The notes beneath the pieces were generated by a model. The model searched no databases, was not told the origin of the DNA, and was given only the letters and a program-made list of their open reading frames with translations. The translations under genes and the position numbers were made by a program. Positions 15,995-24,716 of a stretch of 64,000 nucleotides of DNA are shown here, one piece after another. Position 1 is the first letter of the stretch. The number at the start of each line of letters is the position of its first letter. This stretch comes from [Mycobacterium] manitobense (GTDB lineage: Bacteria; Actinomycetota; Actinomycetes; Mycobacteriales; Mycobacteriaceae), in assembly GCF_025821665.1 (NCBI RefSeq), contig NZ_JACKSJ010000117.1, positions 1 through 64,000 on the forward strand, given 5' to 3'.

Positions 15995-16810
15995 TCAGCC
16001 CAGTATCGGGAAGCGGCGCTCGCGGGCCAATTCGTCCAGCGCGCTCTGCATGACCGACCGCACGTGCGCGTCGACCGCCTTGACGTCGGCGTCTTCGCCG
16101 AATTCCGCCACGACGTCGATCGGGTCGAGCACGCGGGCGACGACCTTGGCGGGCAGCGGCAGGTTGGGCGGGAAGATCGCGGAGAGTCCGAACGGGAACC
16201 CGAAGCTGACGGGCAGGATCTCCATCCGGAACTTCTTGAGTCCCAGCTTTCTGGCCAGCGAGTCGCCGCGGGCCAAGAACAGCTGCGTCTCCTGTCCACC
16301 GATCGACACCACGGGCACGATCGGCACGCCGGCGTCTATTGCCGTCCTGATGTAACCGGTGCGCCCGGCGAAATCGATCTTGTTCTCGAACGTCGGCCGG
16401 TAAGAGTCGTAGTCACCACCGGGGAAAACCAACACCACCGCGCCGTCGCGCAGTGCCTTGCCTGCGTTCTCGCGGCTGGCTCCGATGACCCCGAGGCGGC
16501 GCAGCAGGCTGCCGATGGGCGGCACGAAGACGCCGTCGTGGGCCAGCGTGTACACCGGCCGGTCGAATCCGAACTTGTCGTAGAAGGCCGGCGCGAAGAT
16601 CAGCACGTCCGGCGTCAGCATGCCGCCGGAGTGGTTCGACACGACCAGCGCGCCACCGGTGCTCGGGATGCTGTCCAGCCCGCGCACCTCCGAGCGGAAA
16701 TAGCGCCTGATGGCGGCGCCTGCCGTCTTCGCGATCGTCGCCGTGAATTCCGGGTCCCATTTCGCGACCTCCGGACGCTCCGCGGGTACCCAGTCCTGGT
16801 CGTCGCTCAT
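15995..16810 (-). CDS. PlsC-like lysophospholipid acyltransferase
   Basis: A 271-residue acyltransferase of the 1-acyl-glycerol-phosphate/DGAT-like mycobacterial group. The catalytic His lies in VVSNHSGGMLTPDVLIF, where the usual HX4D spacing is altered in the way seen in this subgroup, and a VFPGGDYDSYRP block supplies substrate binding. I chose the ATG at 16810 because GGGGGAG precedes it; a longer frame starts at 16870 inside the promoter. With FadD (14328) and WS/DGAT (12874) it fits triacylglycerol or phospholipid synthesis rather than catabolism. Confidence 0.85.
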   Translation of the reverse strand: MSDDQDWVPAERPEVAKWDPEFTATIAKTAGAAIRRYFRSEVRGLDSIPSTGGALVVSNHSGGMLTPDVLIFAPAFYDKFGFDRPVYTLAHDGVFVPPIGSLLRRLGVIGASRENAGKALRDGAVVLVFPGGDYDSYRPTFENKIDFAGRTGYIRTAIDAGVPIVPVVSIGGQETQLFLARGDSLARKLGLKKFRMEILPVSFGFPFGLSAIFPPNLPLPAKVVARVLDPIDVVAEFGEDADVKAVDAHVRSVMQSALDELARERRFPILG

Positions 16811-16919
16811 CGCTCCCCCTGATGGCCGTTGATCAGCGATTACGTTACTCTCCCGAAAAGAGAACGACATACTCAGGTGACCGGATACCGGACGCCTCCC
16901 CCGTCGTCATAGGAGAACA
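16811..16919. promoter_or_regulatory. Divergent promoter region between PlsC-like and epimerase genes
   Basis: The 109-base spacer holds an imperfect dyad around 16845-16865 (GTTACTCTC, then GAGAAC) that recalls the GAGAA/TTCTC operators but has a wider spacer and mismatches. I rate it only as a possible degenerate site. AGGAGA at 16911-16916 is the ribosome binding site of the epimerase. Confidence 0.35.
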
Positions 16920-17984
16920 ATGTCAGATCCGGTGTTGGTGACCGGTGGTTTTGGGCTGGTGGGATCGCAGACGGTTCGGCGCCTCGCGGCGCTGGGCCGA
17001 CGGGTGGTGGCCACCGACCTCGGGACAGAGGGCAATCGCAAGGCGGCAGCCGCGCTGCCCGATGGCGCCGAGGCCCGCTGGGCCGACCTCACCGACCCGG
17101 CCGAGGTCGACAGGCTGCTGACCGAGGTGGCGCCGGCGGCGATCATCCATCTCGCCGCGGTCATTCCGCCGCCGATCTATCGCAACCCGAAGATCGCCCG
17201 CAAGGTCAACGTCGACGCCACCGCCACACTGGTCCGTGCGGCGGAGAAGCTGGCCTCCCCACCCCGCTTCGTGCAGGCGTCGAGCAACGCCGTCTACGGT
17301 TCGCGGAATCCGCACCGGTACACCGAGCCGGTGCGCGCCGAGGATCCGCCGCACCCGACCGACCTGTACGGCGGCCACAAGCTCGAGGCCGAGGAGCTGG
17401 TGCGGGCCTCGACGCTGCCGTGGGTGGTGCTGCGCCTCGGCGGCGTGTTGAGCACCGACCCGAAGGCCATGCCGTTCACCACCGACGCGCTGTTCTTCGA
17501 GAGCGCGCTGCCGACCGACAACCGGATGCACAGTGTCGACGTGCGGGACGTGGCCTGGGCGTTCGCCGCCGCCACCACCGCCGACGTGGTGGGCGAGATC
17601 CTGTTGATCGCCGGCGACGACTCCCACAAGGTCCGCTACGGCGACGTGGGTCGCGCGCTCGCCGGCGCCCGCGGCATGGCCGGTGCGCTGCCACCGGGAC
17701 GCCCTGGCGATCCGGACAAGGACGAGGCGTGGTTCGTCACCGACTGGATGGACACCACGCGGGCCCAGGAAGCGCTGCAATTCCAGCACCACACGTGGCC
17801 GGACATGCTCGCCGAGATGCGCAGCCAGGCCGGCTGGACGCGTTACGTGCTGCCGGTGCTCGCGCCGCTGGCGCGGGTGTACATCAAGCGCCACTCCGCC
17901 GCTCGCGTCGTGCCCGGCCGCTATTCCGACCCGTGGGCGGCGATCCGGCAGAAACTCGGCGAGCCCGGGCTCGACCGCCCCTAG
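16920..17984 (+). CDS. NAD-dependent epimerase/dehydratase-family protein
   Basis: A 354-residue extended-SDR protein. The N-terminal VLVTGGFGLVGSQTVRRL carries the GxxGxxG nucleotide motif, followed by an acidic residue in VATDLG, favouring NAD(H). The catalytic pair is Y-x3-K in DLYGGHKLEAE. The C-terminal part (HTWPDMLAEMRSQAGW then ARVYIKRHSAARVVPGRY) is typical of mycobacterial homologues acting on steroid- or lipid-like substrates rather than sugar nucleotides, so the reaction is uncertain. Monocistronic, with AGGAGA four bases before the ATG, convergent with the HNH nuclease. Confidence 0.82.
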   Translation: MSDPVLVTGGFGLVGSQTVRRLAALGRRVVATDLGTEGNRKAAAALPDGAEARWADLTDPAEVDRLLTEVAPAAIIHLAAVIPPPIYRNPKIARKVNVDATATLVRAAEKLASPPRFVQASSNAVYGSRNPHRYTEPVRAEDPPHPTDLYGGHKLEAEELVRASTLPWVVLRLGGVLSTDPKAMPFTTDALFFESALPTDNRMHSVDVRDVAWAFAAATTADVVGEILLIAGDDSHKVRYGDVGRALAGARGMAGALPPGRPGDPDKDEAWFVTDWMDTTRAQEALQFQHHTWPDMLAEMRSQAGWTRYVLPVLAPLARVYIKRHSAARVVPGRYSDPWAAIRQKLGEPGLDRP

Positions 17985-18025
17985 GGCTCGCCGGAACCCG
18001 TGGTTGCCGGTCCGCGAGTGCTGAG

Positions 18026-19270
18026 TCAGGCGGCTGCCGGTGGTGGCTGCGGTTGAAACGGCTCGTACCACCACCAGTCGGCCCGTTCGCCGGTGGGCCC
18101 GGGACAGGGTGGGACATCGGGTGGTGGTGTGGTCGGCGGGCGGGCCAGTGATGTCGAACTCAGTTGCTCCCCTTCGCCATCGGTGACGATGAGGTGCTGC
18201 GCGGGTCCGGTGATGGTGATGCCGCCCCGATGGTGCATCCGGTGGTGATACGGGCAGACCAGAACCAGGTTGTCGAGTTCGGTGAGGCCGCCGTCCTCCC
18301 AGTGCCGAATGTGGTGGGCGTGCAGACCCCGGGTGGCCCCACACTCCGGGACCACGCAGCAGCGGTCCCGGTGCTCCAACGCCCGACGAAGCCGGCGGCT
18401 GATCTGTCGAGAGTCGCGCCCGGACCCGATGGGTTGCCCGTTCCGTTCGAGCCACACCTCGAAGGTGGCGTCGCACAGCAGGAATCGGCGGTCGCCATCA
18501 GTCAGCAGCGGGCCCAGATGCAACGACGCGACCCGGTCCTTGACATCCACGTGCGCCACCACCGTGGTGCGCTGCCCGTGCGGGCGGCGGGCTACCTCGG
18601 CATCCCAGCCGGCCTCGACGACGCTCATGAACGCATCGACAGTCGTGGGCATCGGCGGCGCCTGCTCCGATGCACCGTCGGCGTGGTCGCGTTTCCAGTC
18701 GACGACCATCCGGTCGAGATGGGCCGCCACCGCGGCGTCGAGCTTGGCCGCCTCCAGATGCGGCAGAAAGATCCGGTAGGTGGTGCCGTGTTCGTCGCAG
18801 TTCTTGGCGTATGACGGTGTGGGTTCGGGTTTCGGATCGGGTTCAGGTCGCGGTTCGAGCTTGATCGCGGTGCGCAACTGGTTCACCGTCGCGGCGGTGA
18901 CCAACTGGGCGTAGTGCGCATCAGAGCCCGGCCCGGCCTTCTCGGCGATCACCCCGACCTGATCGAGTGACACCCGACCGTCGCGCAAGAGTTGGGTGCA
19001 GCGCGGCAATTCCTCCCACCGCTGCGCGACGGCGGTGACGATTTCAGCGTTGCGCGGTGACGACCCGGTCTTCCACGCCACCATCGCCGCCACCGACCGC
19101 GCGCCCGTCATGCCCCACAACCCGTCGCGGTCAATCTCGGCGACGATCTCCACCAACCGCCCGTCGATCGCATTGCGCTGACCGCACAGCTCCGCGATCT
19201 CGTCGAACAACACCGCCAGCCGGTCCTTCGGCCGCACCGAAGGAACGAAAGCTGTTGCGCTCGAGGACAT
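18026..19270 (-). CDS. DUF222 / HNH endonuclease (13E12-repeat family)
   Basis: A 414-residue protein with an N-terminal DUF222 helical domain (RLAVLFDEIAELCGQRNAIDGRL) and a C-terminal HNH nuclease with zinc-type cysteines (CVVPECGATRGLHAHHIRHW, then DNLVLVCPYHHRMHH). This is the REP13E12-type family scattered in many copies through mycobacterial genomes and linked to mobile or selfish behaviour. A proline-rich insert (PRPEPDPKPEPTPS) and a proline-rich tail are present. It stands alone between unrelated metabolic genes, with no terminal repeats that I can see, and may mark an old insertion. Confidence 0.88.
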   Translation of the reverse strand: MSSSATAFVPSVRPKDRLAVLFDEIAELCGQRNAIDGRLVEIVAEIDRDGLWGMTGARSVAAMVAWKTGSSPRNAEIVTAVAQRWEELPRCTQLLRDGRVSLDQVGVIAEKAGPGSDAHYAQLVTAATVNQLRTAIKLEPRPEPDPKPEPTPSYAKNCDEHGTTYRIFLPHLEAAKLDAAVAAHLDRMVVDWKRDHADGASEQAPPMPTTVDAFMSVVEAGWDAEVARRPHGQRTTVVAHVDVKDRVASLHLGPLLTDGDRRFLLCDATFEVWLERNGQPIGSGRDSRQISRRLRRALEHRDRCCVVPECGATRGLHAHHIRHWEDGGLTELDNLVLVCPYHHRMHHRGGITITGPAQHLIVTDGEGEQLSSTSLARPPTTPPPDVPPCPGPTGERADWWWYEPFQPQPPPAAA

Positions 19271-19339
19271 GACCCCATCATCGCAGAGGGGTCCGACAAA
19301 TCTGAGCCGCAGCGGATTCCGTGTAGCCCCGTTCCGCAG

Positions 19340-20149
19340 CTAAGCCGGCGGCCCCAGCGTCGCGGCACCGGACTGCGGATGGCGGTACCAGCCGCCCGCC
19401 GCATGGGTACCGCCGTCGACGTGGATGGTCTGACCGGTGATGTAGCTCGACATGTCGGACGCCAGGAACACCGCCGCCGAAGCCATCTCGTCGACGTGGC
19501 CGGGCCGGCCGAGCGGCACCGTGTGGTTCAGCTTGTCGGGCAGACCGCCGGGCGACATCGCCAGCAGGCCCTCGGTGACGGTGATATCGGGCGCCAGCGC
19601 GTTGATCCGGATGCCGTGCGGCGCCAGCTCGAAAGACGCGGTCTGGGTGTAGTTGATGACGCCCGCCTTCGCCGCCGCGTAGGCCGCGTAACCGGGAGCG
19701 GCACGCACCCCCTCGATCGAGGTGACGTTGATGACGCTGCCCGACAGCCCCGCCGCCGCCAGTTGCCGCGACACCCGCTGCGTGCACAGCAGAACGTGGC
19801 GCAGATTCGCTTTGTAGAGGGCGTCCCAGCCGTTTTCGCTGGTGTCGAGCAGCGGGGACGGGAACACGCCGCCGGCGTTGTTCACCAGGATCCGCACCGG
19901 GCCGAGTTCGTTGGCGGTGCGCTCGAGCGCCGCGTCGACCTGTGCGGCGTCGCGCACGTCGGTGACGATTCCCATCGCGCCGATCGAGTCCGCTGCGGCC
20001 GCACAGGTGCCGGGATCACGCTCCCAGATCGCGACGCGTGCGCCGAAAGCCGCCAGGCCTGCAGCGATTCCGCGGCCGATGCCCGCTCCCCCGCCGGTCA
20101 CCACCGCCGTGCGGCCGGTGAGCAGGATCTGCGACGGGTCGATGGTCAT
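19340..20149 (-). CDS. Short-chain dehydrogenase/reductase
   Basis: A 269-residue classical SDR: TGGGAGIGRGIAAGLA loop, NNAGG, catalytic Ser in NVTSIEGV, YAAYAAAKAG for Tyr/Lys, and a C-terminal YITGQTIHVDGG. The residue after beta-2 is acidic only later (IWERDPGT), so cofactor choice is unclear. It is the last gene of the long minus-strand array, 22 bases after the CaiB fusion, and probably oxidises a 3-hydroxyacyl or ring alcohol in that pathway. Confidence 0.85.
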   Translation of the reverse strand: MTIDPSQILLTGRTAVVTGGGAGIGRGIAAGLAAFGARVAIWERDPGTCAAAADSIGAMGIVTDVRDAAQVDAALERTANELGPVRILVNNAGGVFPSPLLDTSENGWDALYKANLRHVLLCTQRVSRQLAAAGLSGSVINVTSIEGVRAAPGYAAYAAAKAGVINYTQTASFELAPHGIRINALAPDITVTEGLLAMSPGGLPDKLNHTVPLGRPGHVDEMASAAVFLASDMSSYITGQTIHVDGGTHAAGGWYRHPQSGAATLGPPA

Positions 20150-20171
20150 GTCAGTGAGCTAACCAAACAGC

Positions 20172-22625
20172 TCAGCGGGTGACCTTGCGGGGCCGGTGCG
20201 ACGGCGGTGCGTGTCCGATCACGTCGTCGGCCTCCAGCTCGGCGATCTCCGCCGCGGACAACCCGAGCTCGGTGAGCAGTTCAACGTTGTGCTGGCCCAG
20301 CAGCGGGGCGGGGTGGCGATGGAACCGCTGCGGCCCCGGCGACAGCCGGAACGGCAGCGCACTGTGCGGCGTCGGGTCGTTGACAGGGTGGCCGACGTCT
20401 TCGAAGAAGCCGCGTGCGGTCAACTGTGGCAGCTCGGTCTGCCGGTGCGGCTGCATCACCTTGGCCACCGGAACCCCTGCCGCCCATAGCGTTTCGATGA
20501 CGTCGTCGGCGGTGCGCTGCGCCGTCCACTCCCCGAGCCGGTCGTCGACGAGGTCGTGGTGCGCCCGCCTGCCCGCGACGGTCGCCAGCTCCGGAGCCGT
20601 CGCCCAATCCGGACGGCCGAGTGCGTCGACCAGCGAGGCCCACTGCTCGTCGCTGGCGACGGCCACGGCCACCCAGCAGTCCTCTCGGCCGAACTCGTCG
20701 ATCCCGCAGGTGCGGTACAGGTTCTGTGGTGCGGCGGTGGGGCCGCGGTTGCCCGCCCGCTGCAGCACCGCGCCGTAGGCCGAGTACTCGATGACCTGTT
20801 CGGCGGCCACGTTGAGGGCGGCGTCCACCATGGCGGCCTCCACCAGCACACCCTCGCCCGTGCGGCGACGGTGCTCGATGGCGAGCAGCAGACCGTTGAG
20901 CGCGTGGATCCCGGCATTCGGGTCGCCGACCGAGTACGGCTCGTTCGGGTTGCGATCGGCATAACCGGTGAGCCAGCTGATCCCGGCGGCGGCCTCGATG
21001 ACGTAGGCGAATGCCGGGTTGTCACGCCACGGCCCGTCCAGCCCGAAGCCGGGCATCCGCACCATGATCGCGTCGGGCCGCAGCGACTGCACCTTCGCGA
21101 AGTCCAAGCCGATCTGGTCGAGCACCCGCGGGGTGAAGTTCTCGACGATCACGTCGCAGGTCGGGATCAGCCGGTCGAGCAGGGCACGGCCCCGCTCGGA
21201 CTGCAGGTCGAGGGTCAGGCCCTTCTTGTTGGTGTTGAGCCCCGAGAAGATCGGCGAGCGCTCCCACCACTGCGGTTCGGTCGCCGGAATCCCGGCGATC
21301 AGTCGGGTGCCGTCCGGGTGGCGGGTGGACTCGACGTGGATCACCTCGGCGCCCAGCAGCGCGAGGATGTGCGTGCACGACGGCCCCGCCCAGAACGTCG
21401 TCATGTCCAGCACCCGCATCCCCTCGAACGGCAGCTGCGCCGGAACCGGGGGTACCTCCCGCTTGCGGGGGCCATTCCCGGTCGTCAGGCCGCGCTCTTG
21501 ATCGCCGGGAATGCAGTTCCGGCGATGAGCCTCGGTGTGTTCGCCCAGACGGGGCGCGGGGCGGGGCGGGCTGAGCAGCGGCGGCGAGGTCCGGTACGGC
21601 GGGCCGGGCCGGTCGAAGCCGTCGCGCGGATCGGTGGTGAACGAGCCGCGCTCGCGGAAGTGGTCGAGTTCGGTGATGTTGGCGCCGTTGGCCACCGGTG
21701 CGTTGGGAATGCGGAATGCGGTGGCGAGGTCGCGGATGTCGTCGACGACCTGGCTACGCACCCAGGCGTACAGTTCCTCGGCCTTCTCGTTGGCCTGCTG
21801 GGTGATCGACAGGGACGAGTCCTCGTCGATCCACTCCTCGTGGCCGGTCATCGCGCACAGGTCGAACCACTGCTGCGCGGTGCCGCACCCGATGTCGACG
21901 AGCCCGTCGGCGGCCTGCGCGATGCCCGGGACGGTGAGGCGGCGGGCGTCGCGCCACGGCCTGCCGAGCATCTCGTGGAACGTCACCGGGTAGTAGGTCA
22001 GGCCGAGGATCTGCGTCTCCAGCATCGACAGGTCGATGAGGGCGCCGCCGCGGTGCTGCGCGGCGAGTGTGGCGGCGGCGGCGTACGCGCCGGCCAGGTA
22101 TTCCCCGACCTGCCCGCCGACGTACACCGGCGCGCGGTCGGCGGCTCCCCGGCCGAGGCCGACGATCCCGCCCGACCAGGCCTGCAGGGTGAACTCGGTG
22201 GCCGCCCGATCGCGCCAGGGTCCGGTCAGGCCGAAGGGTGTGATCGCGGTGACGGTGAGCCGGGGATGACGCCCGTGCATGTCCGCCGGCGAGAACCGCG
22301 GGTGCTCAGCCACATCGGAGCCGCGCGACCAGACGACGGCGTCCGCCCCCGCCAGCAGCCCGTCGACGAAGTCGGCGTCTGACCCGTCCGTGGGATCGGC
22401 CACCACGCCGTGCTTGGAGCTCGCGAGGAAGGTGAACAGCGCGCCGTCGGCCCCGGCGGCGATGTCGGCGCCCGAGGCCGACCACCGCCGCAACGGGTCA
22501 CCCTGCGGCGGTTCGACTTTGACGACCTCGGCGCCGCCGTCGGCCAGCAGCTTGGTGCAGTAGGCGCCGGCGATGCCGGTGGACAGGTCGATGACGCGGT
22601 AGCCGGCCAGCGGCGGCACGCTCAC
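20172..22625 (-). CDS. Tandem CaiB/BaiF (family III) CoA-transferase fusion
   Basis: An 817-residue protein made of two complete family III CoA-transferase domains: about residues 1-365 (GYRVIDLSTGIAGAYCTKLL) and 398-800 (GMRVLDMTTFWAGPSCTHIL), joined by a Pro/Arg-rich linker. Normal members are about 350-450 residues and form an interlocked homodimer. Domain 2 keeps the catalytic aspartate (VGD568PNAG); the matching segment of domain 1 reads VGGQVGEYLAG, with no Asp. The protein may be a built-in heterodimer with one active site. These enzymes move CoA between carboxylates. Its ATG overlaps the stop of the upstream crotonase gene. Confidence 0.9.
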   Translation of the reverse strand: MSVPPLAGYRVIDLSTGIAGAYCTKLLADGGAEVVKVEPPQGDPLRRWSASGADIAAGADGALFTFLASSKHGVVADPTDGSDADFVDGLLAGADAVVWSRGSDVAEHPRFSPADMHGRHPRLTVTAITPFGLTGPWRDRAATEFTLQAWSGGIVGLGRGAADRAPVYVGGQVGEYLAGAYAAAATLAAQHRGGALIDLSMLETQILGLTYYPVTFHEMLGRPWRDARRLTVPGIAQAADGLVDIGCGTAQQWFDLCAMTGHEEWIDEDSSLSITQQANEKAEELYAWVRSQVVDDIRDLATAFRIPNAPVANGANITELDHFRERGSFTTDPRDGFDRPGPPYRTSPPLLSPPRPAPRLGEHTEAHRRNCIPGDQERGLTTGNGPRKREVPPVPAQLPFEGMRVLDMTTFWAGPSCTHILALLGAEVIHVESTRHPDGTRLIAGIPATEPQWWERSPIFSGLNTNKKGLTLDLQSERGRALLDRLIPTCDVIVENFTPRVLDQIGLDFAKVQSLRPDAIMVRMPGFGLDGPWRDNPAFAYVIEAAAGISWLTGYADRNPNEPYSVGDPNAGIHALNGLLLAIEHRRRTGEGVLVEAAMVDAALNVAAEQVIEYSAYGAVLQRAGNRGPTAAPQNLYRTCGIDEFGREDCWVAVAVASDEQWASLVDALGRPDWATAPELATVAGRRAHHDLVDDRLGEWTAQRTADDVIETLWAAGVPVAKVMQPHRQTELPQLTARGFFEDVGHPVNDPTPHSALPFRLSPGPQRFHRHPAPLLGQHNVELLTELGLSAAEIAELEADDVIGHAPPSHRPRKVTR

Positions 22626-23581
22626 TCCTTCTTCGCGCGGTTCGACTTGCTCAGCCGGAAGTCGGGCGGGAACTTGCTGTCGTTGTCGTTCACCGCGCCG
22701 GCCAGGCCGCTGCCGATGGCCTCGTTCATGTCGAGGTCGTCGGCGTCGTCGTTGGCCACGCCGCTGCCCATCGACTCGAAGAACGCCGACAGCAGGCTGC
22801 CCATGTACTCCCCCTGGTGCTGCTTGAACACCTCGAAGAACAGCTTCTGCTGGAACACCGTGTCCACCGGCCGGTTACGCGCACACGCCCGGGCGTACTT
22901 GGCCGTCTCGGCCTCCAGGTCCTCCCGGGGGACGACCCGGTTGAGGAAGTTGCAGTCGTACATCTCCGCAGCGGTGAAGGGCCGGCCGGTGAACACCATC
23001 TCCTGGAATTTGCGCAACCCCATCATCTGGATCCAGGTCCACATCCGGGGTCCCCAGCCGTAATACCGGAACGACGGATGCCCGAACAGCGCGTCGTCGC
23101 TGGAGATCACCAGATCGGCGTCGGCGCACTGGTAGAAGTGCCAGCCGTAGCAGTACCCCTTGGCCTCGACGATGCTGATCTTCTTGAGCTCCTGCAGCGG
23201 CCGGTTGCCCGCCTGCACGTTGGCGTACCAGGCACTGATCGTCGCGCCGTTGCGGAAGGTGCCCTTCGGCGGATAGGTCACGTCGCCGACGCCCTCGTCC
23301 TCGAGGCGCAGCTCGGCCAGCCGCAGTTCGGGGTTGTCGTTGCCCTCCATGAACTCCGGGAGGTCGGCGCCGCTGCCCAGGTTGTCCCCGACGCCGCGGA
23401 TCACCAGCACCTTGACGTCGTTGTCGACGGTGGCCGCGCGGCAGAGGTCGGCGTAACGCAACCGCGCCGCCGACGTCGGCGCGTTGAGGAACTCCGGCCG
23501 GTTGAAGGTGATCGTCGCGATCTTGGTCTTCGGGTCCTTCTCGTAGAGGATGATCTCCTCCGGCGAGGGCCGGTCAGCCAT
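22622..23581 (-). CDS. Divergent crotonase-family protein
   Basis: A 319-residue crotonase, longer than usual, with an N-terminal KIATITFNRPEFLNAP strand and LGSGADLPEF oxyanion region. The hydratase glutamates are missing: the mid block reads GYCYGWHFYQCADADLV and the later one FGHPSFRYYGWGPRM, with aromatic residues crowding the site. A C-terminal tail (NDNDSKFPPDFRLSKSNRA) extends beyond the family norm. The enzyme probably isomerises or cleaves an unusual acyl-CoA. It overlaps the upstream M24 gene by 8 bases and the CaiB fusion by 4. The ATG at 23581 is preferred over the longer frame. Confidence 0.8.
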   Translation of the reverse strand: MADRPSPEEIILYEKDPKTKIATITFNRPEFLNAPTSAARLRYADLCRAATVDNDVKVLVIRGVGDNLGSGADLPEFMEGNDNPELRLAELRLEDEGVGDVTYPPKGTFRNGATISAWYANVQAGNRPLQELKKISIVEAKGYCYGWHFYQCADADLVISSDDALFGHPSFRYYGWGPRMWTWIQMMGLRKFQEMVFTGRPFTAAEMYDCNFLNRVVPREDLEAETAKYARACARNRPVDTVFQQKLFFEVFKQHQGEYMGSLLSAFFESMGSGVANDDADDLDMNEAIGSGLAGAVNDNDSKFPPDFRLSKSNRAKKE

Positions 23582-24716
23582 GCGTGACGCCGACCGTCGC
23601 ACCGGTGTGGTTCGGACTGGTGGTCAGCACCTCCGGGCCGGAGTCGGTGACCAACACGGCATCCCGCTGGAACACCGCGCCCACGCCCGGCTCCCACACG
23701 TACGCCGTGACGGCCAGCACCGTCCCGGGGTCGAGCCGTTCGGCAGCAGAGGTGGCAGGCAGATCGGGCGAGACCACCGGAGGGTCGAAACCCAGCCCGA
23801 GGCCGTGAGCCACCGGAATGGGCGGCAGCGCCTCACCGGCAGCCTCGTATGCGTCGAGCAGAGCACTGGCGGGCGCACCGGGGTGGCACGCGTCGAGTAG
23901 CCGCTCCCACAGGTCATTCGAGCGGCGATACAACGTGTCGGCACCCTCGACCTCGCCCACGGGGTAGGTGCGCCCCACCTCGCCGACGTAGCCGTCTGCC
24001 AGTGCACCGGCGGCGAGCGCCACCAGATCACCCTCGGCGATCCGGCCGTCGCGGCGCCCGACCCGCCACGCATGCTCGCGCGAGGTGACCCACACCCCGT
24101 CCTGGGTGGCCGAGGTGCTGAACCCGCCGGCCGCCATCGCCTCCATGAGCACACCGTTCAGCGCCTGCTCGGTGATGCCGTCCGCGAGGCCGGACACCGC
24201 TGCGGCAAGCCCACGTTCGGCCACCGCGAGCGCTCGGCGCAGCACCACGAGCTCGTCGACGGTCTTTCCCCGCCGCGCCGCCTTCATCGCGATCTCCCCG
24301 TCCGCGAATTCGGCGTTGGGGAACGACAGGGGCAGCAGCTGCGCGAACGTCGGGGACATGGCGTCGGTGCCCACGCGGCTCGCGTCCGCCGCTCCGTCGA
24401 TTCCCTTGAGCACCTCGATCAGCGTCATCGGATTCCACGCCAGGCCGTAGAGGTGGTCGTGGCCGATCTCCTCCGGTATGCCCTCGTCCCAGCTGCTGTT
24501 GAGGTGGATGTCTCCGGTGGCGCGGACCAGCACGCAGATCGGGGCGAACGGCCGGGTACCCGCGACCCAGAGCTGCGGGGCGCCGGTGACGTAGCGGACG
24601 TTGGCCTGCCGGCCGAGCACCAGGATGTCGAGGTCGTGAGCCGCCATCTGCGCCAGCACCCGCTGCCGTCGTCCGGTCCGCAGGGCCAGGTCGTCGGGAA
24701 CGATCTCGTCACTCAT
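23574..24716 (-). CDS. M24-fold protein with degenerate metal site (pseudo-peptidase)
   Basis: A 380-residue creatinase/Xaa-Pro-peptidase-fold protein. Of the five metal ligands of active M24 enzymes only one is kept: the two Asp positions are A235 and E246 (ALAAGALADGYVGEVGRT), the His is H304 (AHGLGLG), and the two Glu positions are T337 and R351. It should not bind the usual dinuclear metal centre. Its ATG overlaps the stop of a neighbouring M24 protein that keeps all ligands, so the pair may form a catalytic/regulatory heteromer. Some M24-fold proteins have non-peptidase functions, so a lyase or binding role is also possible. Confidence 0.82.
   Translation of the reverse strand: MSDEIVPDDLALRTGRRQRVLAQMAAHDLDILVLGRQANVRYVTGAPQLWVAGTRPFAPICVLVRATGDIHLNSSWDEGIPEEIGHDHLYGLAWNPMTLIEVLKGIDGAADASRVGTDAMSPTFAQLLPLSFPNAEFADGEIAMKAARRGKTVDELVVLRRALAVAERGLAAAVSGLADGITEQALNGVLMEAMAAGGFSTSATQDGVWVTSREHAWRVGRRDGRIAEGDLVALAAGALADGYVGEVGRTYPVGEVEGADTLYRRSNDLWERLLDACHPGAPASALLDAYEAAGEALPPIPVAHGLGLGFDPPVVSPDLPATSAAERLDPGTVLAVTAYVWEPGVGAVFQRDAVLVTDSGPEVLTTSPNHTGATVGVTHG

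Noticed and set aside
16845..16865. Seventh copy of the regulon palindrome
   Set aside because: Half-sites are imperfect and their spacing differs from the six good copies; kept only as a weak feature.
18026..19270. HNH nuclease as part of a phage, intein or toxin system
   Set aside because: The DUF222 plus HNH layout is the common mycobacterial 13E12 family; no phage, immunity or terminal-repeat sequence surrounds it.
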